Numbered from the stretch's first letter, positions 1 to 8,100 are shown. The stretch: 9,845 nt of DNA from Deltaproteobacteria bacterium (GCA_007128675.1 SKWY01000170.1:1-9845), one strand, 5' to 3'. Translations and numbers: made by a program. Notes: a model not told the origin generated them from the letters alone.

Positions 1-24
1 CGACTGTTCCAAGCAGAATACGGC

Positions 25-552
25 TCACTCACCGAGCATGCCGAATTCTGGTGCCACCTTGGGAATGCCGGGGAAGCGGACCCTATGACCGGCCTCGACG
101 CCTTGTGATTTGGCCCAGCCGCCTCGCACCTCGAGGACGTACCGACTTGGGCGATCGACGGAACGAGTCTTCTGGGTCAGCGGTTCGGCCTCGTGGACGA
201 TGCCGACGATCCGCCCGTCACAGTCGATGAAGATCATGTCCAGAGGGACCAGGGTATTCTTCATCCAGAAGTGTCGAATCCCTTCCTCACGGAAGACGAA
301 GAGCATTCCTTGATCTTCCGAGAGTTCCTCTCGATGCATTAGGCCTCGTGCCTTCGCTCGTGGCGTGGTGGCTACCTCGACGCTCACGCGTCTCCACTCG
401 CCGTCTGGCGACTCTACCTCGACGAAACTCAATGGCAGGCCGGAGATAGGGTGTCTTGGCAAGGAGCCGCCTTCTTCCTCTGCGGATGCGAAGGCCGAGA
501 CCGACATCACCAAAAGGAATGTCAGCCCCAGAAGGCTCGAGACTGCTCTCAC
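25..552 (-). CDS. Exported DUF192 family protein
   Basis: Small exported protein of the DUF192 family (biochemical role not established). I prefer the GTG at 552, giving 175 residues. Its first 24 or so residues form a clean signal peptide (Arg near the start, then SSLLGLTFLLVMSVSAFASA), and the GTG overlaps the stop of the upstream lipoprotein gene as GTGA. An ATG at 627 would add 25 Arg-rich residues ahead of the signal peptide and overlap the neighbour by 79 bases. It is preceded by GGGGA, so it cannot be excluded; the GTG has only a weak ribosome site. In the 175-residue numbering the family hallmarks are GLMHRE at about 70-75, GMLFVF at about 82-87, FWMKNT at 95-100 and PLDMIFID just after. 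The domain covers roughly residues 45-163 and is complete. The protein probably acts in the periplasm. The family call is secure; the function is unknown. Confidence 0.88.
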   Translation of the reverse strand: MRAVSSLLGLTFLLVMSVSAFASAEEEGGSLPRHPISGLPLSFVEVESPDGEWRRVSVEVATTPRAKARGLMHREELSEDQGMLFVFREEGIRHFWMKNTLVPLDMIFIDCDGRIVGIVHEAEPLTQKTRSVDRPSRYVLEVRGGWAKSQGVEAGHRVRFPGIPKVAPEFGMLGE

Positions 553-1046
553 TTGGCCACGAACTCTGGATCGAGCGGAACGGCGCAGAAGCTGGAGTCC
601 TGAATTCGACCGAATATCCTTTCGCATTCCTCATCCCCAATGCTCTCGCAAAGCCTGGCGATGAAGTCTCTGTCGAGCAAGAGCTCACGGCAGACCAAAT
701 CACGCGTGCCGCCGGTGCACTGATCGTCTGCAAGACAGGTGCGCGTGCAGTATGCCTGCTCTTGATGGCCTTGGCTCGACACACAGGTGAAATGCTCGCA
801 GTCGATGACACCCGTGGCGATGTAGTCTCGCGTAAGATCCTCGGGCTGGAAGGGTTCGTACTCGATCTGCATATTCTCTGGATCGTTGCAGTTGGCTACG
901 CACACCGGTCTTACCAGCTCGCATGGAGTTCCAAGATCGTTGGAACGACAAGCGCTAGTTGCAAGACCAGCCACGAAGATCATCACCACTACTTTTGTCC
1001 AGCCGCTCGACATTCGTCCAGCAGCGCGTCGCGCCCACTTATGCAT
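549..1046 (-). CDS. Cys-rich putative lipoprotein
   Basis: Predicted secreted lipoprotein of 165 residues, family not recognised. The N-terminus has a basic stretch, then VVVMIFVAGLATSAC, read as a lipoprotein signal. The lipobox is loose (Leu at -5, TSA before the Cys), so a type I signal is possible. There are 13 Cys: the putative lipidated one plus 12 in the mature part, enough for six disulfides. The stretch YCTRTCLADDQC followed by GG and VC resembles the short Cys modules common in secreted proteins of Myxococcota and relatives. The start is uncertain: ATG 1046 gives a long basic n-region, while ATG 1013 gives a compact 22-residue signal. Neither has a strong ribosome site. The stop overlaps the likely GTG start of the DUF192 gene, suggesting translational coupling. 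It could be an extracellular binding or structural protein, but nothing here assigns a role. Confidence 0.72.
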   Translation of the reverse strand: MHKWARRAAGRMSSGWTKVVVMIFVAGLATSACRSNDLGTPCELVRPVCVANCNDPENMQIEYEPFQPEDLTRDYIATGVIDCEHFTCVSSQGHQEQAYCTRTCLADDQCTGGTRDLVCRELLLDRDFIARLCESIGDEECERIFGRIQDSSFCAVPLDPEFVAK

Positions 1047-1225
1047 TCATCGACAAGTAGCATAATGTAGCGAAGCTCATCAAGGACATATGAGCCTGAT
1101 GAATCTCCCGCTATCTTTCGAGGGGCTGGGCAAGACATGTCCAGGCATATCGATCCTCTAAGGGAGCGAAACGAAGAGATGGTGTGCAAAGTAGTCTGCT
1201 CCGTCATGTTGGAGGGAGGTTTGCT

Positions 1226-1319
1226 CTGCTCTCCGTACGCCAGCGGGAGCGCGCAGAGAGGCCCGGCTGTCCTAAAGTAAGAGGCGGTTCTGCTCCCCGT
1301 GCGCCACAGCGAGAGCGCG
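1226..1319. repeat. Imperfect 28-30 bp direct repeat pair
   Basis: Copy 1 is 1226-1253 and copy 2 is 1290-1319, with start points 64 bases apart. Both read CTGCTCYCCGTRCGCC, then (AC in copy 2 only) AGCGRGAGCGCG. Aligned by hand they agree at 25 of 28 positions with one 2-base insertion. A third, degenerate start (CTGCTCCGT) occurs at 1196-1204. Copy 1 can also fold: CTCTGC 1224-1229 pairs with GCAGAG 1253-1258, with CTCC/GGAG inside. Whether this is a binding-site pair, a repeated RNA hairpin or a decayed repeat family is unknown. Confidence 0.6.
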
Positions 1320-1389
1320 GGCATGGAGAGGGAGGGAGAGGCGGCAGCGCATCGCGGCATGCTTCTTTTGCGAGAGCCTTTTGCGTCGC

Positions 1390-1442
1390 CGGGTCCAGAA
1401 GCATAGGCACCCCTGGCCCGTATACGCGATGGGTGGATCGCG
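1390..1442. repeat. Two adjacent inverted repeats (potential hairpins)
   Basis: The first inverted repeat pairs CGGGTCCAG (1390-1398) with CTGGCCCG (1413-1420), eight pairs with one bulged T around a 14-base loop. Four bases further on, CGCGAT (1425-1430) and ATCGCG (1437-1442) form a perfect six-pair stem around GGGTGG. Neither is followed by a T-run on either strand, so they do not look like intrinsic terminators. They could be protein-binding palindromes or part of a structured leader RNA. Short GC-rich palindromes also arise by chance. Confidence 0.4.
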
Positions 1443-1609
1443 AGTGTCCTTGCCTTCGCGCTAGCCAGCCTGCCGGCGCTCCCATGTCTTCTTACGGCAC
1501 TCAGCTTGCTTCTCAATTCGGTCCGCATGAGGAATCGAACCCGGCGGTCAGCGATGCTCTCCATGAAGGCGCGCATCATGATAGGTAGTGTTTGCTCGCT
1601 GCGATTGTG

Positions 1610-1638
1610 TTGGGGTAGACTCGCCGGAGCGTTATGAG
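1610..1638 (+). promoter_or_regulatory. Weak sigma70-like promoter candidate for the operon
   Basis: TTGGGG (1610-1615) and TATGAG (1633-1638) are separated by 17 bases and lie about 60 bases before the first operon gene. The match is only 3/6 at -35 and 4/6 at -10, so this is a position-based guess. No better pair was found by eye in the last 150 bases before the gene. Confidence 0.22.
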
Positions 1639-1686
1639 AGTAAACTGGTCTTTCTCGTTCCTTGGTCCTACTGTGCCAGAACCCGC

Positions 1687-1693
1687 GAGGTGA
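1687..1693 (+). promoter_or_regulatory. Strong Shine-Dalgarno (GAGGTGA) of first operon gene
   Basis: GAGGTGA ends four bases before the ATG at 1698. It is the best ribosome site in the window and fixes the start of the first barrel gene. The later genes of the operon have weaker sites and rely on close spacing. Confidence 0.7.
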
Positions 1694-1697
1694 TTGA

Positions 1698-2504
1698 ATG
1701 CGTCGGCGTCTGCTCGCCATAGTTTTGACTGCTTTCATGGGAGGCTTTGTTCCAAGCCTCGCCAAGGCTTTCGATGATTTCGGCCTCGATCTTTCCGGTG
1801 ATGCCGATGCCGAGGAGGATGACGGCTTCGGCCTAGACCTTTCCGACGATTTGGATGCGATGCCTTCGCTCGATGCCGACGAAGATGCGCTAGCGGTTCC
1901 AGCCGACAGGGTATTCACAGCCGTAGATCGAGTGAAGGTCGTTCAAAGAAAGCTGATTCTGAAAAGGCAGCGGTTCGAGCTTGCGCCCGCATTCTCCGTA
2001 TCCATCAACGATCCTTTCTTTCTCAAGATCGGCGGCGGCGTGTCGGCCGTCTACTGGTTGGCCGACACACTGGGAGTTTTCGGAGACGCATTCTACCTAC
2101 AGACGTTGGAGACCGAGAACGTGACGTTGGCTCGGCAGGCTCTTCAGGCCAACCTTTTGGAGTCTCGTCTGCGGCTCTTGACCGCGGTCGGTTTCCAGTG
2201 GTCCCCGATCTACGGAAAGGTCGCCTGGTTCAATCGGGACATAATTCACTTCGATCTGTTCTTCAGTGCCGGTTTCGGGCTTGCCGTTTCGTCGACCGGT
2301 CAGCAGTTGGCAACCACGATTGGCGTGGGCCAAAGATACCTCGTCAACCGTTGGCTAGCCCTCTTTTTCAAAATCGAGAATCGTCTCTTCCCGGAGATGT
2401 ATCCGATTCGAGGCAGCGAGCTGTCGAGCCTCTCCAATGTCTTGACTCTATCTCTCGGTGCTTCGGTCTACTTCCCAACCGACTTCGACTACTCCTCTCC
2501 GTGA
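1698..2504 (+). CDS. Outer-membrane beta-barrel protein, GltB/NfsA-like
   Basis: Predicted outer-membrane barrel of the myxobacterial gliding/sporulation type, 268 residues. A signal peptide (MRRRLLAIVLTAFMGGFVPS, cleavage likely after LAKA at 24) is followed by an acidic linker (residues 25-60) holding two FGLDLS copies at 28-33 and 44-49. The rest, about 85-268, alternates hydrophobic and polar residues like a small barrel: SVSINDPFF, then SPIYGKVAWF, HFDLFFSAGFGLAV, GVGQRYLVNRWLALFFKI and LSLGASVYFP. The SPxYGK, HFD and GVGQRYxVNxWLA blocks recur in the next gene, so the two are tandem paralogues. The chain ends FDYSSP, without the usual final aromatic residue. In M. xanthus such barrels are the outer-membrane part of the Glt or Nfs complex. 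The GltB label rests on gene order (first of two barrels before gltC) and is tentative. Confidence 0.85.
   Translation: MRRRLLAIVLTAFMGGFVPSLAKAFDDFGLDLSGDADAEEDDGFGLDLSDDLDAMPSLDADEDALAVPADRVFTAVDRVKVVQRKLILKRQRFELAPAFSVSINDPFFLKIGGGVSAVYWLADTLGVFGDAFYLQTLETENVTLARQALQANLLESRLRLLTAVGFQWSPIYGKVAWFNRDIIHFDLFFSAGFGLAVSSTGQQLATTIGVGQRYLVNRWLALFFKIENRLFPEMYPIRGSELSSLSNVLTLSLGASVYFPTDFDYSSP
1779..1850 (+). repeat. In-frame 24-bp direct repeat in acidic linker
   Basis: TTCGGCCTNGAYCTTTCCG-type units lie at 1779-1802 and 1827-1850, matching at 20 of 24 positions, exactly 48 bases (16 codons) apart. They encode FGLDLSGD (residues 28-35) and FGLDLSDD (44-51) of the first barrel protein. Differences are partly silent, which suggests the peptide is under selection after duplication. 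Confidence 0.65.
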
Positions 2505-2541
2505 GCTGTCCATGAGCTTCTATCCAAACGGAAGACTGGTA

Positions 2542-3318
2542 ATGGAAAGTTTCAGATTCCCAATGGTTCGAGCTGCCCGATGCTTCTTGGGGGCCCTCGT
2601 CCTTACGGGCTTGCTTTTGCGTCCCGGTATATTGGTGGCTCAATCGAGCTCGCCGCAGACAGGCGAGGAGGAGGAGAGAAGAGATCTGCGGGGAGACGAG
2701 CTTCGAGAGCGAATTCCGGCGGTCACGGGGCATTTGTTCCTGAAGAACAACAGGCACGAGATTTCTCCCATCTACAATGTGTCGATAGCGGATGCTTTCC
2801 TACGTAAGCACATTGGGGCTCTCGCATATACTTTCCACCTGGACGAGCATCTCGCCATAACCGCGAGAGGAGGCTTCACTCTCCTGTCTCGCCACTCCGG
2901 GACTGTCCAGGTGTGTGAGGCCACGGCCAGCTGCAGGGAGCCCAACGACGTAGAACTCAATCGGCTTCCGGGCAATACCAACCTGATGGCCGGACTTCAG
3001 GCGGAGTTCTCGCCAGTCTACGGTAAGATCAACCTGATTGCCGAGCGAGTTCTCCACTTCGACATCTACGTCACCGGTGGGCTGGGTTTGTCCAGCTACT
3101 CCATTCAAAAAGATGGTGCCGATGCATCCGGGATGTCACCTGCTCTGCTCCTTGGGGTGGGCCAGCGCTACTTCGTCAACCAGTGGCTCGCCGTGCGTTT
3201 GGAGATTATCGATTTTCTCTACTTTCAGCCGACCGGTAAGAAGGATCGCCAAATCCAAAATGACTTTTTGTTCACCGTGGGAGCATCTTTCTTCTTTCCG
3301 ACAACATTTTCGTACTGA
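2542..3318 (+). CDS. Outer-membrane beta-barrel protein, GltA/NfsB-like
   Basis: Second barrel, paralogous to the gene before it. I start it at ATG 2542 (258 residues) because GGAAG lies seven bases upstream and the protein then opens with a good signal peptide (MESFRFPMVRAARCFLGALV, then a Leu-rich core, cleavage near LVA/Q). ATG 2512 (weak GTGAG site) and ATG 2563 are alternatives. A short charged linker (GEEEERRDLRGDELRER) precedes the barrel. Strand-like blocks are EISPIYNVSIADAF, FSPVYGKINLI, HFDIYVTGGLGLSSYSI, GVGQRYFVNQWLAVRLEII and FTVGASFFFPTTFSY. The last ends on Tyr, as expected of an outer-membrane assembly signal. Two Cys in the third quarter (CEATASC) may form a disulfide in a loop. 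It lies 37 bases after the first barrel gene and lacks that protein's acidic FGLDL linker. The GltA label is by order only. Confidence 0.85.
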   Translation: MESFRFPMVRAARCFLGALVLTGLLLRPGILVAQSSSPQTGEEEERRDLRGDELRERIPAVTGHLFLKNNRHEISPIYNVSIADAFLRKHIGALAYTFHLDEHLAITARGGFTLLSRHSGTVQVCEATASCREPNDVELNRLPGNTNLMAGLQAEFSPVYGKINLIAERVLHFDIYVTGGLGLSSYSIQKDGADASGMSPALLLGVGQRYFVNQWLAVRLEIIDFLYFQPTGKKDRQIQNDFLFTVGASFFFPTTFSY

Positions 3319-3335
3319 TGCCTGGGTAGGTTCCG

Positions 3336-5096
3336 ATGGTTGATTTCCTTCGAAGAAGAGGCGCGGTTTTTGCCGTCTTGGCTGGCTTGTCCATGGCTCT
3401 GCCGTCACATGTCGAGGCTATCAGCTTCGATGGGTTCGATTTGGATGACTCCTCGAGCGATGATGACGACGACTTGGACTTCGATTTCGACATAGGCGGG
3501 CCCAGTGTCGATGACGAGGACGATGGTTTTGCTTTCGACGGTTTCGATCTGACCGATGATGCCCCCGATGCGGGGGATGCGGAGCACCGGGCTCTAGATG
3601 ACGCTATCACGCGTATGGAGAGAGGTGAGCTGGCAGCCGCCGCCGTGGCCTTCCACGACATCTTGACTAATCCAGCTGCGGCCGAGCTTCACCATCAGGT
3701 TCATTATCTCTTGGCGCGGTCGTTTTTCGACATGGGGATGTTCTATAGCTCCCTTCAGCTATTCAATCAGATCCTCATCGTTGGCCCCGCGCACGGTTAC
3801 TTCGATGTCTCCCTCGAGTGGCTTTTCCACATCGGAAGGGAGATGGTGAACGAGGCGGGCATCCTCGAGTACATCGCGGCCTACGCCGACTACGAGTTTC
3901 CCGCGGCATATAGGGGCGAGTTCCGCTATCTTTTGGCGAGGTTTCACTTCGCGAGAGGTCGCGCTCTGCTCGAGGCAGGAATGCAGGAGGAAGCGGACGA
4001 ATCCTTCGACGAGTCGCTAAGGTTGCTTCAGCAGGTTGGCGATGACTCTGTTTTCTACCCCCGCGCGGTCTTTCTGGAAGGGCTACACAACTATCTGACC
4101 GGTCGGCCGCAGATTGCCGTGGAGAGATTCCAAGATGTCGTGAGGATGCTGCACCCTCGGCGGGGGCGGTTTACAGACAGTCGCGTGCGGAACCTGGCGT
4201 TCATGCAGCTTGCTCGAATTCACTTCGAGCACGACCAGCCCGGTTACGCTGCCTTCTATTATAGGAGGCTGCCGCGTGGATCGGAACAGTGGCTACAGAG
4301 CCTCTTCGAGTCCTCCTGGGCCTACTTCCGAATGGGCGACTACGAGCGTTCTCTCGGCACCATGGTCACTTTGCACTCGCCCTTTTTCATTCATGAGTAT
4401 TTTCCCGAATCTTTGATACTGAAGGCTGTTATCTACTACGAGAACTGTCGCTACCCCGAGGCGAAGATGATTGTCGACGAATTCGAGCAGGTCTACGGCC
4501 CCGTTCAAGTGGAGCTGGCCCGTATCACCGCTGCTCGAAAGACGCCAACCGAGTACTACGAGCTCCTCGCGGATGTACAGCGTGAACGACGGCCCGATGC
4601 CTCCAGGCAGGTGTTGCAGCGGATTTTGCGAGCGGCGTTGAGCGACAGGGAGTTTGCGGCCATGAATGAGGCCGTGCAGGAAGTCGAGTCGGAGATAGAC
4701 AAGCTTCGTGGCAGCCCTTCGGTCCTGTCTCGGTCAGGGCTGGCAAGTCAGATGCTGGGCGAGCTGCAAGACCTCAGGTCGGATTTGATTGAAAAAGCCG
4801 GTTTGATGGCGAGCGCCAAGCTCTATGCGGAGATGGAGGCGCTAAAGGAGCTAATTGGGCAAGGCTTGAGAATTCGCTTCGAGACCACCGCTCGTGAACG
4901 AGAGTTCTTGGAGGAGCAGCTCCAGGCCGGTGGTCGTCTGGACGTCATTCGTGAGTATGCCTACTCCGTTGCGGTATCGGACGAAGAGCTCTACTGGCCT
5001 TACGATGGAGAGTATTGGCGAGATGAGCTAGGAAACTATCAGTACACCCTTACCCGTGGCTGCCGAGACGATCGTTTGAGCGCCGGCAGAGAGTGA
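3336..5096 (+). CDS. gltC: Periplasmic TPR protein, GltC/NfsC-like
   Basis: Helical-repeat protein of 586 residues, part of the periplasmic or outer-membrane side of the Glt/Nfs machine. The start at 3336 has GGGTAGG five bases upstream. A signal peptide (residues 1-28, ending HVEA) is followed by a strongly acidic segment (30-85) with FDGFDL at 31-36 and again at 67-72. TPR-like helical pairs run from about 87 to 387, among them HYLLARSFFDMGMFYSSLQL, LARIHFEHDQPGYAAFYYRR and LFESSWAYFRMGDYERSLGT. A Glu/Leu-rich helical region (about 440-540) looks like a coiled coil. Near the end is a motif at 552-568 (LYWPYDGEYWRDELGNY), which I recall as typical of GltC-type proteins. The gene lies 17 bases after the second barrel gene and 7 before the next. 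The GltC/NfsC family call is fairly firm; choosing between the two paralogues is not possible from sequence reading. Confidence 0.82.
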   Translation: MVDFLRRRGAVFAVLAGLSMALPSHVEAISFDGFDLDDSSSDDDDDLDFDFDIGGPSVDDEDDGFAFDGFDLTDDAPDAGDAEHRALDDAITRMERGELAAAAVAFHDILTNPAAAELHHQVHYLLARSFFDMGMFYSSLQLFNQILIVGPAHGYFDVSLEWLFHIGREMVNEAGILEYIAAYADYEFPAAYRGEFRYLLARFHFARGRALLEAGMQEEADESFDESLRLLQQVGDDSVFYPRAVFLEGLHNYLTGRPQIAVERFQDVVRMLHPRRGRFTDSRVRNLAFMQLARIHFEHDQPGYAAFYYRRLPRGSEQWLQSLFESSWAYFRMGDYERSLGTMVTLHSPFFIHEYFPESLILKAVIYYENCRYPEAKMIVDEFEQVYGPVQVELARITAARKTPTEYYELLADVQRERRPDASRQVLQRILRAALSDREFAAMNEAVQEVESEIDKLRGSPSVLSRSGLASQMLGELQDLRSDLIEKAGLMASAKLYAEMEALKELIGQGLRIRFETTAREREFLEEQLQAGGRLDVIREYAYSVAVSDEELYWPYDGEYWRDELGNYQYTLTRGCRDDRLSAGRE

Positions 5097-5103
5097 TCTT
5101 CCC

Positions 5104-8100
5104 ATGAAACTTCTCGCCCAAGGAAGCAAGAGCACGCGTTCTTTGCGGGTCCTGGCGGGGCTTTGCCTCGGCTCGTTCGCCGTCATGACGGCGGTTCCGG
5201 CGACATCCCAGGACCGGCGAGCTAGACGCTACGAGGATGTGGCCAGCCAGCTCGGAGAGCGGAGAGAGCGAGACCTCGACGACGCGCTGAAGGAAGACTT
5301 GTCGCATGAGCCCGTGGAGCGGGAGGAAGCCCGGCCGGCTCTGGACTTCGAGCAGTTCAGAAGAACGGTCGAGCTGCAGGTGGCTTCCAAGCGTCGCTCG
5401 CAGATCGATACCCTATCTCGTATCGTTCAGATGGGACCGTCGGCGGACGAGGCTCCCGACCTTCTCTTCCGCTTGGCGGAACTCTATTGGGAAGAGGCTC
5501 GATACTATTTCTTCGAGTCGCATGCGAAACTCGATGACATCATCGACGCCCAGAACCGAAACGATCAGCGGCGCGTCCGTGCCCTGGAGGCCGAGAAGGA
5601 ATCCCTCGAGCGGCAATCCGAGGATTATCGTGTTCGCTCGATCGAACGTTATCGCGAGATCGTTCGTGATTATCCCGAATACGAGAGGCTCGACCACGTT
5701 CTCTTCTCGTTGGGCTCGAACCTTTGGGAACAGGATCAGGCCGACGAGGCCCTGCGGGTCTACGGGGTTCTCGTTTCGCGCTTTCCCGATAGCGACTACG
5801 TGCCCGACTCGTACTTGGCGGTCGCCGAGCACCACTTCAGGGAGGGCAACGTCCGGGTGGCGCAGCGAGGATACGAACGGGCGGTGGAGTTCACCGACTC
5901 TCGTGTGTACGGCTATGCCTTGTACAAGCTTGGATGGTGCTACTACAACATCGGCGACTTCAGGCAAGCGGGCGATCTCTGGCGGTCGGTAGTGCATTAT
6001 GGGCAGCTTTCCACCGATATCGGTGGTGAGAATAGGATGGCCTTGGTGCGTGAGGCCCGGCGTGACTTCGTGCTGGCGTATGCGCACTTTGGTGATCCGC
6101 GTCAGGCGATAGACGTCTTCAAGGAGCTTGGCGGAGACGAGCATTGGCATCGCATGCTTCGTTCGCTTGCGGGCCTTTATTACGATGACGGGAAGAATCG
6201 CGAGGCGATAGTCACCTTCAGAATACTCATGGAGCTCGATCCTTTGTCTCCGGAGGCCACGCTCTACCAGGCTAGGATTGTGGACGCGGCTCAGCGGATG
6301 GGGAACAAGCGCTTCACCGTGAATCAAGCTCGAGTGCTCGTGGAGACCTTCGAGTCCGTGCAGGAAGCCGGGACCATCGAGACCGATGAGGATCGGAAGC
6401 TCTTCGAAGAGGCGGAGAAGATGGCCGAGCGCACGCTTCGGTCACTGGCCGTTACCTGGCATAGCGAGGCAAGGAAGACTCGCCAGGAAGAGACCTACTG
6501 GTACGCGTACGAGCTGTACAGGGACTACCTCGAACTCTTCCCAAGCACGGAGTACGAGTATCAATTGCGCTTCTACTTCGCCGAGCTGCTGTTTCATCTC
6601 GAGGAGTGGGAAGATGCGGGCAAACAGTACACGGCGGTCGTCAAGATTGACGCCGAGCGCAAGGCTGGGGAGCGCCTGGGTGAGGACGGCAGGCCCGAGG
6701 AGGTTGGGGAGTTCCTCGCCGACGCGGCCTTCAACGCGGTTTTAGCCTATGAAGAGTTGGTTGGTGACTTCGACAAGACGGAGGAGCTGCCGGATGTCGA
6801 GCCTACCGAAAAGATAGATGTACCTCCGGTGCGAAGAGCTCTGCTCGATGCTTGCGAGAGGTATCTCGAGTTCGTGCCGGATGGAGACGACTTCGTCTCC
6901 ATAACCTACATGATTGCCAACACCTACTATCGTTACAATCGCCTGGAGGAGGCCATCGAGAAGTTCGCCCTCATTGCTCTGGACCACTCGAGGCACGAGC
7001 TTGCCGAGTACTCTGTCAACCTCATTCTCGACTCCTGGAACCTTCTGGACAGACCCGACAAGGTGAACAAGTGGGCCCGTAAGTTCGCTGCCAATCCGGT
7101 TCTGGCGAGGGGCAGCCTCGGCGACGAGATACGCGAGGTAATCGAGTCCTCGGCTCTGACGATGACGGAGGCTGTGGCCGAGGAAGGGAACTACAGGGAG
7201 GCCGCCGAGGCATATGAGGCGTTCGTGGCCGAGTTTCCCGATTCCGATCGTGCCGACGCGGCTCTTTTCAATGCCTCCGTGGCCTGGGCAAACTCCAAGG
7301 ATCTAGACCGGGCACTGGCGCTTCGCGCAAGAATCATTCGGGACTACCCCAACAGCAAGTTGGTTCCCGAAGCCATCTACACTACCGCGGTAGGTTACGA
7401 ATCCGTGGTCGAGTGGGAGCGAGCGGTCGAGTTCTACGAGATGTACTTCGATGAGTTCGTCAAGCAGAGGCAGGCGGCCGAGGCAAGGCAAAGACGAGCC
7501 CGCAGGGGACGACGTCCTCCTCCTCCTCCCGACGACGAGGGAGTCTTCGAGGAGTCGAAGGCTCAGGAGGCTTTGTTCCAGGCCGCCATGCTCCGTGAGG
7601 GATTGGGTGATTATCCTCGCTCGCGGGCACATCGCCTTCGTTACGTGGATATGTGGCCGGAGTCCGAAGAGAGCCGGGCACTCTACAGGTCCGTCGCCGA
7701 TCTCTTGGAGAGGGAAGGGGACGTTGCTGGGACCGCAAGACACCTTCGTCGCTACATGGAGCAGTATCAAGACGAGATAGACCACGATAGGCGGCTGGTT
7801 ATCGAGACCCGACGTATTGGTCTCCTAGAGAAGGCAGGGCATCACAGAGAGGTTTCTAGAATCTACGACGAGGCGCTCAATACCTTCCGGTCCATGGGCT
7901 CGGATCCCGAGCAGTTCGAGGGCGGTTTGCTGCCCATCGCGTGGGCGGAGCTAAAGACCATCGAGCCCGAGTTCGAGGCCTACAGGCGAGTAAGGTTCGA
8001 GTACCCCTGGCGTGATAGGCTTCGCCCGGCCCAGCTAACCGCTAGGCTGCAGAGACGGCCCTCACAGCAGCTGGTCAACCGGCTCGAGCGAGGTATAGAG

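Larger units (their letters stand above)
1047..1697. other. Divergent intergenic region, no convincing gene
   Basis: About 650 bases separate the leftward lipoprotein/DUF192 pair from the rightward envelope operon, so promoters for both should lie here. Open frames cross it on both strands, but their Ser/Arg/Ala-rich translations have no recognisable domain and run into real genes in other frames. I see no tRNA and no T-run terminator. Visible structure is an imperfect direct repeat (1226-1319), two adjacent inverted repeats (1390-1442) and purine-rich tracts (1321-1340). The length is generous next to the 7-37 base gaps inside the operon, so a regulatory role or an unrecognised small RNA is possible. 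Confidence 0.6.

Noticed and set aside
456..1070. Plus-strand open frame of 204 codons
   Set aside because: It lies antisense to the DUF192 and Cys-rich lipoprotein genes, which have signal peptides and family motifs. The translation shows none.
1527..1556. tRNA-like T-loop (GGTTCGATTCC on the minus strand)
   Set aside because: The five bases on either side do not pair as a T-stem (CCGGG against CCTCA), and no anticodon arm or acceptor stem can be placed around it.
1184..1588. Plus-strand open frame of 134 codons in the intergenic region
   Set aside because: No good ribosome site and an Arg/Gly/Ser-rich translation without motifs. It runs through the direct repeat and hairpins, so it is most likely chance in GC-rich DNA.
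989..1918. Long minus-strand open frame of 309 codons
   Set aside because: It overlaps the well-supported first barrel gene and the lipoprotein gene in other frames. Its Ser/Arg/Ala-rich translation has no domain and mirrors the Asp codons of the acidic linker.
5413..6327. Minus-strand open frame of 304 codons
   Set aside because: Fully antisense to the GltD-like gene, whose TPR pattern is unbroken through this stretch.
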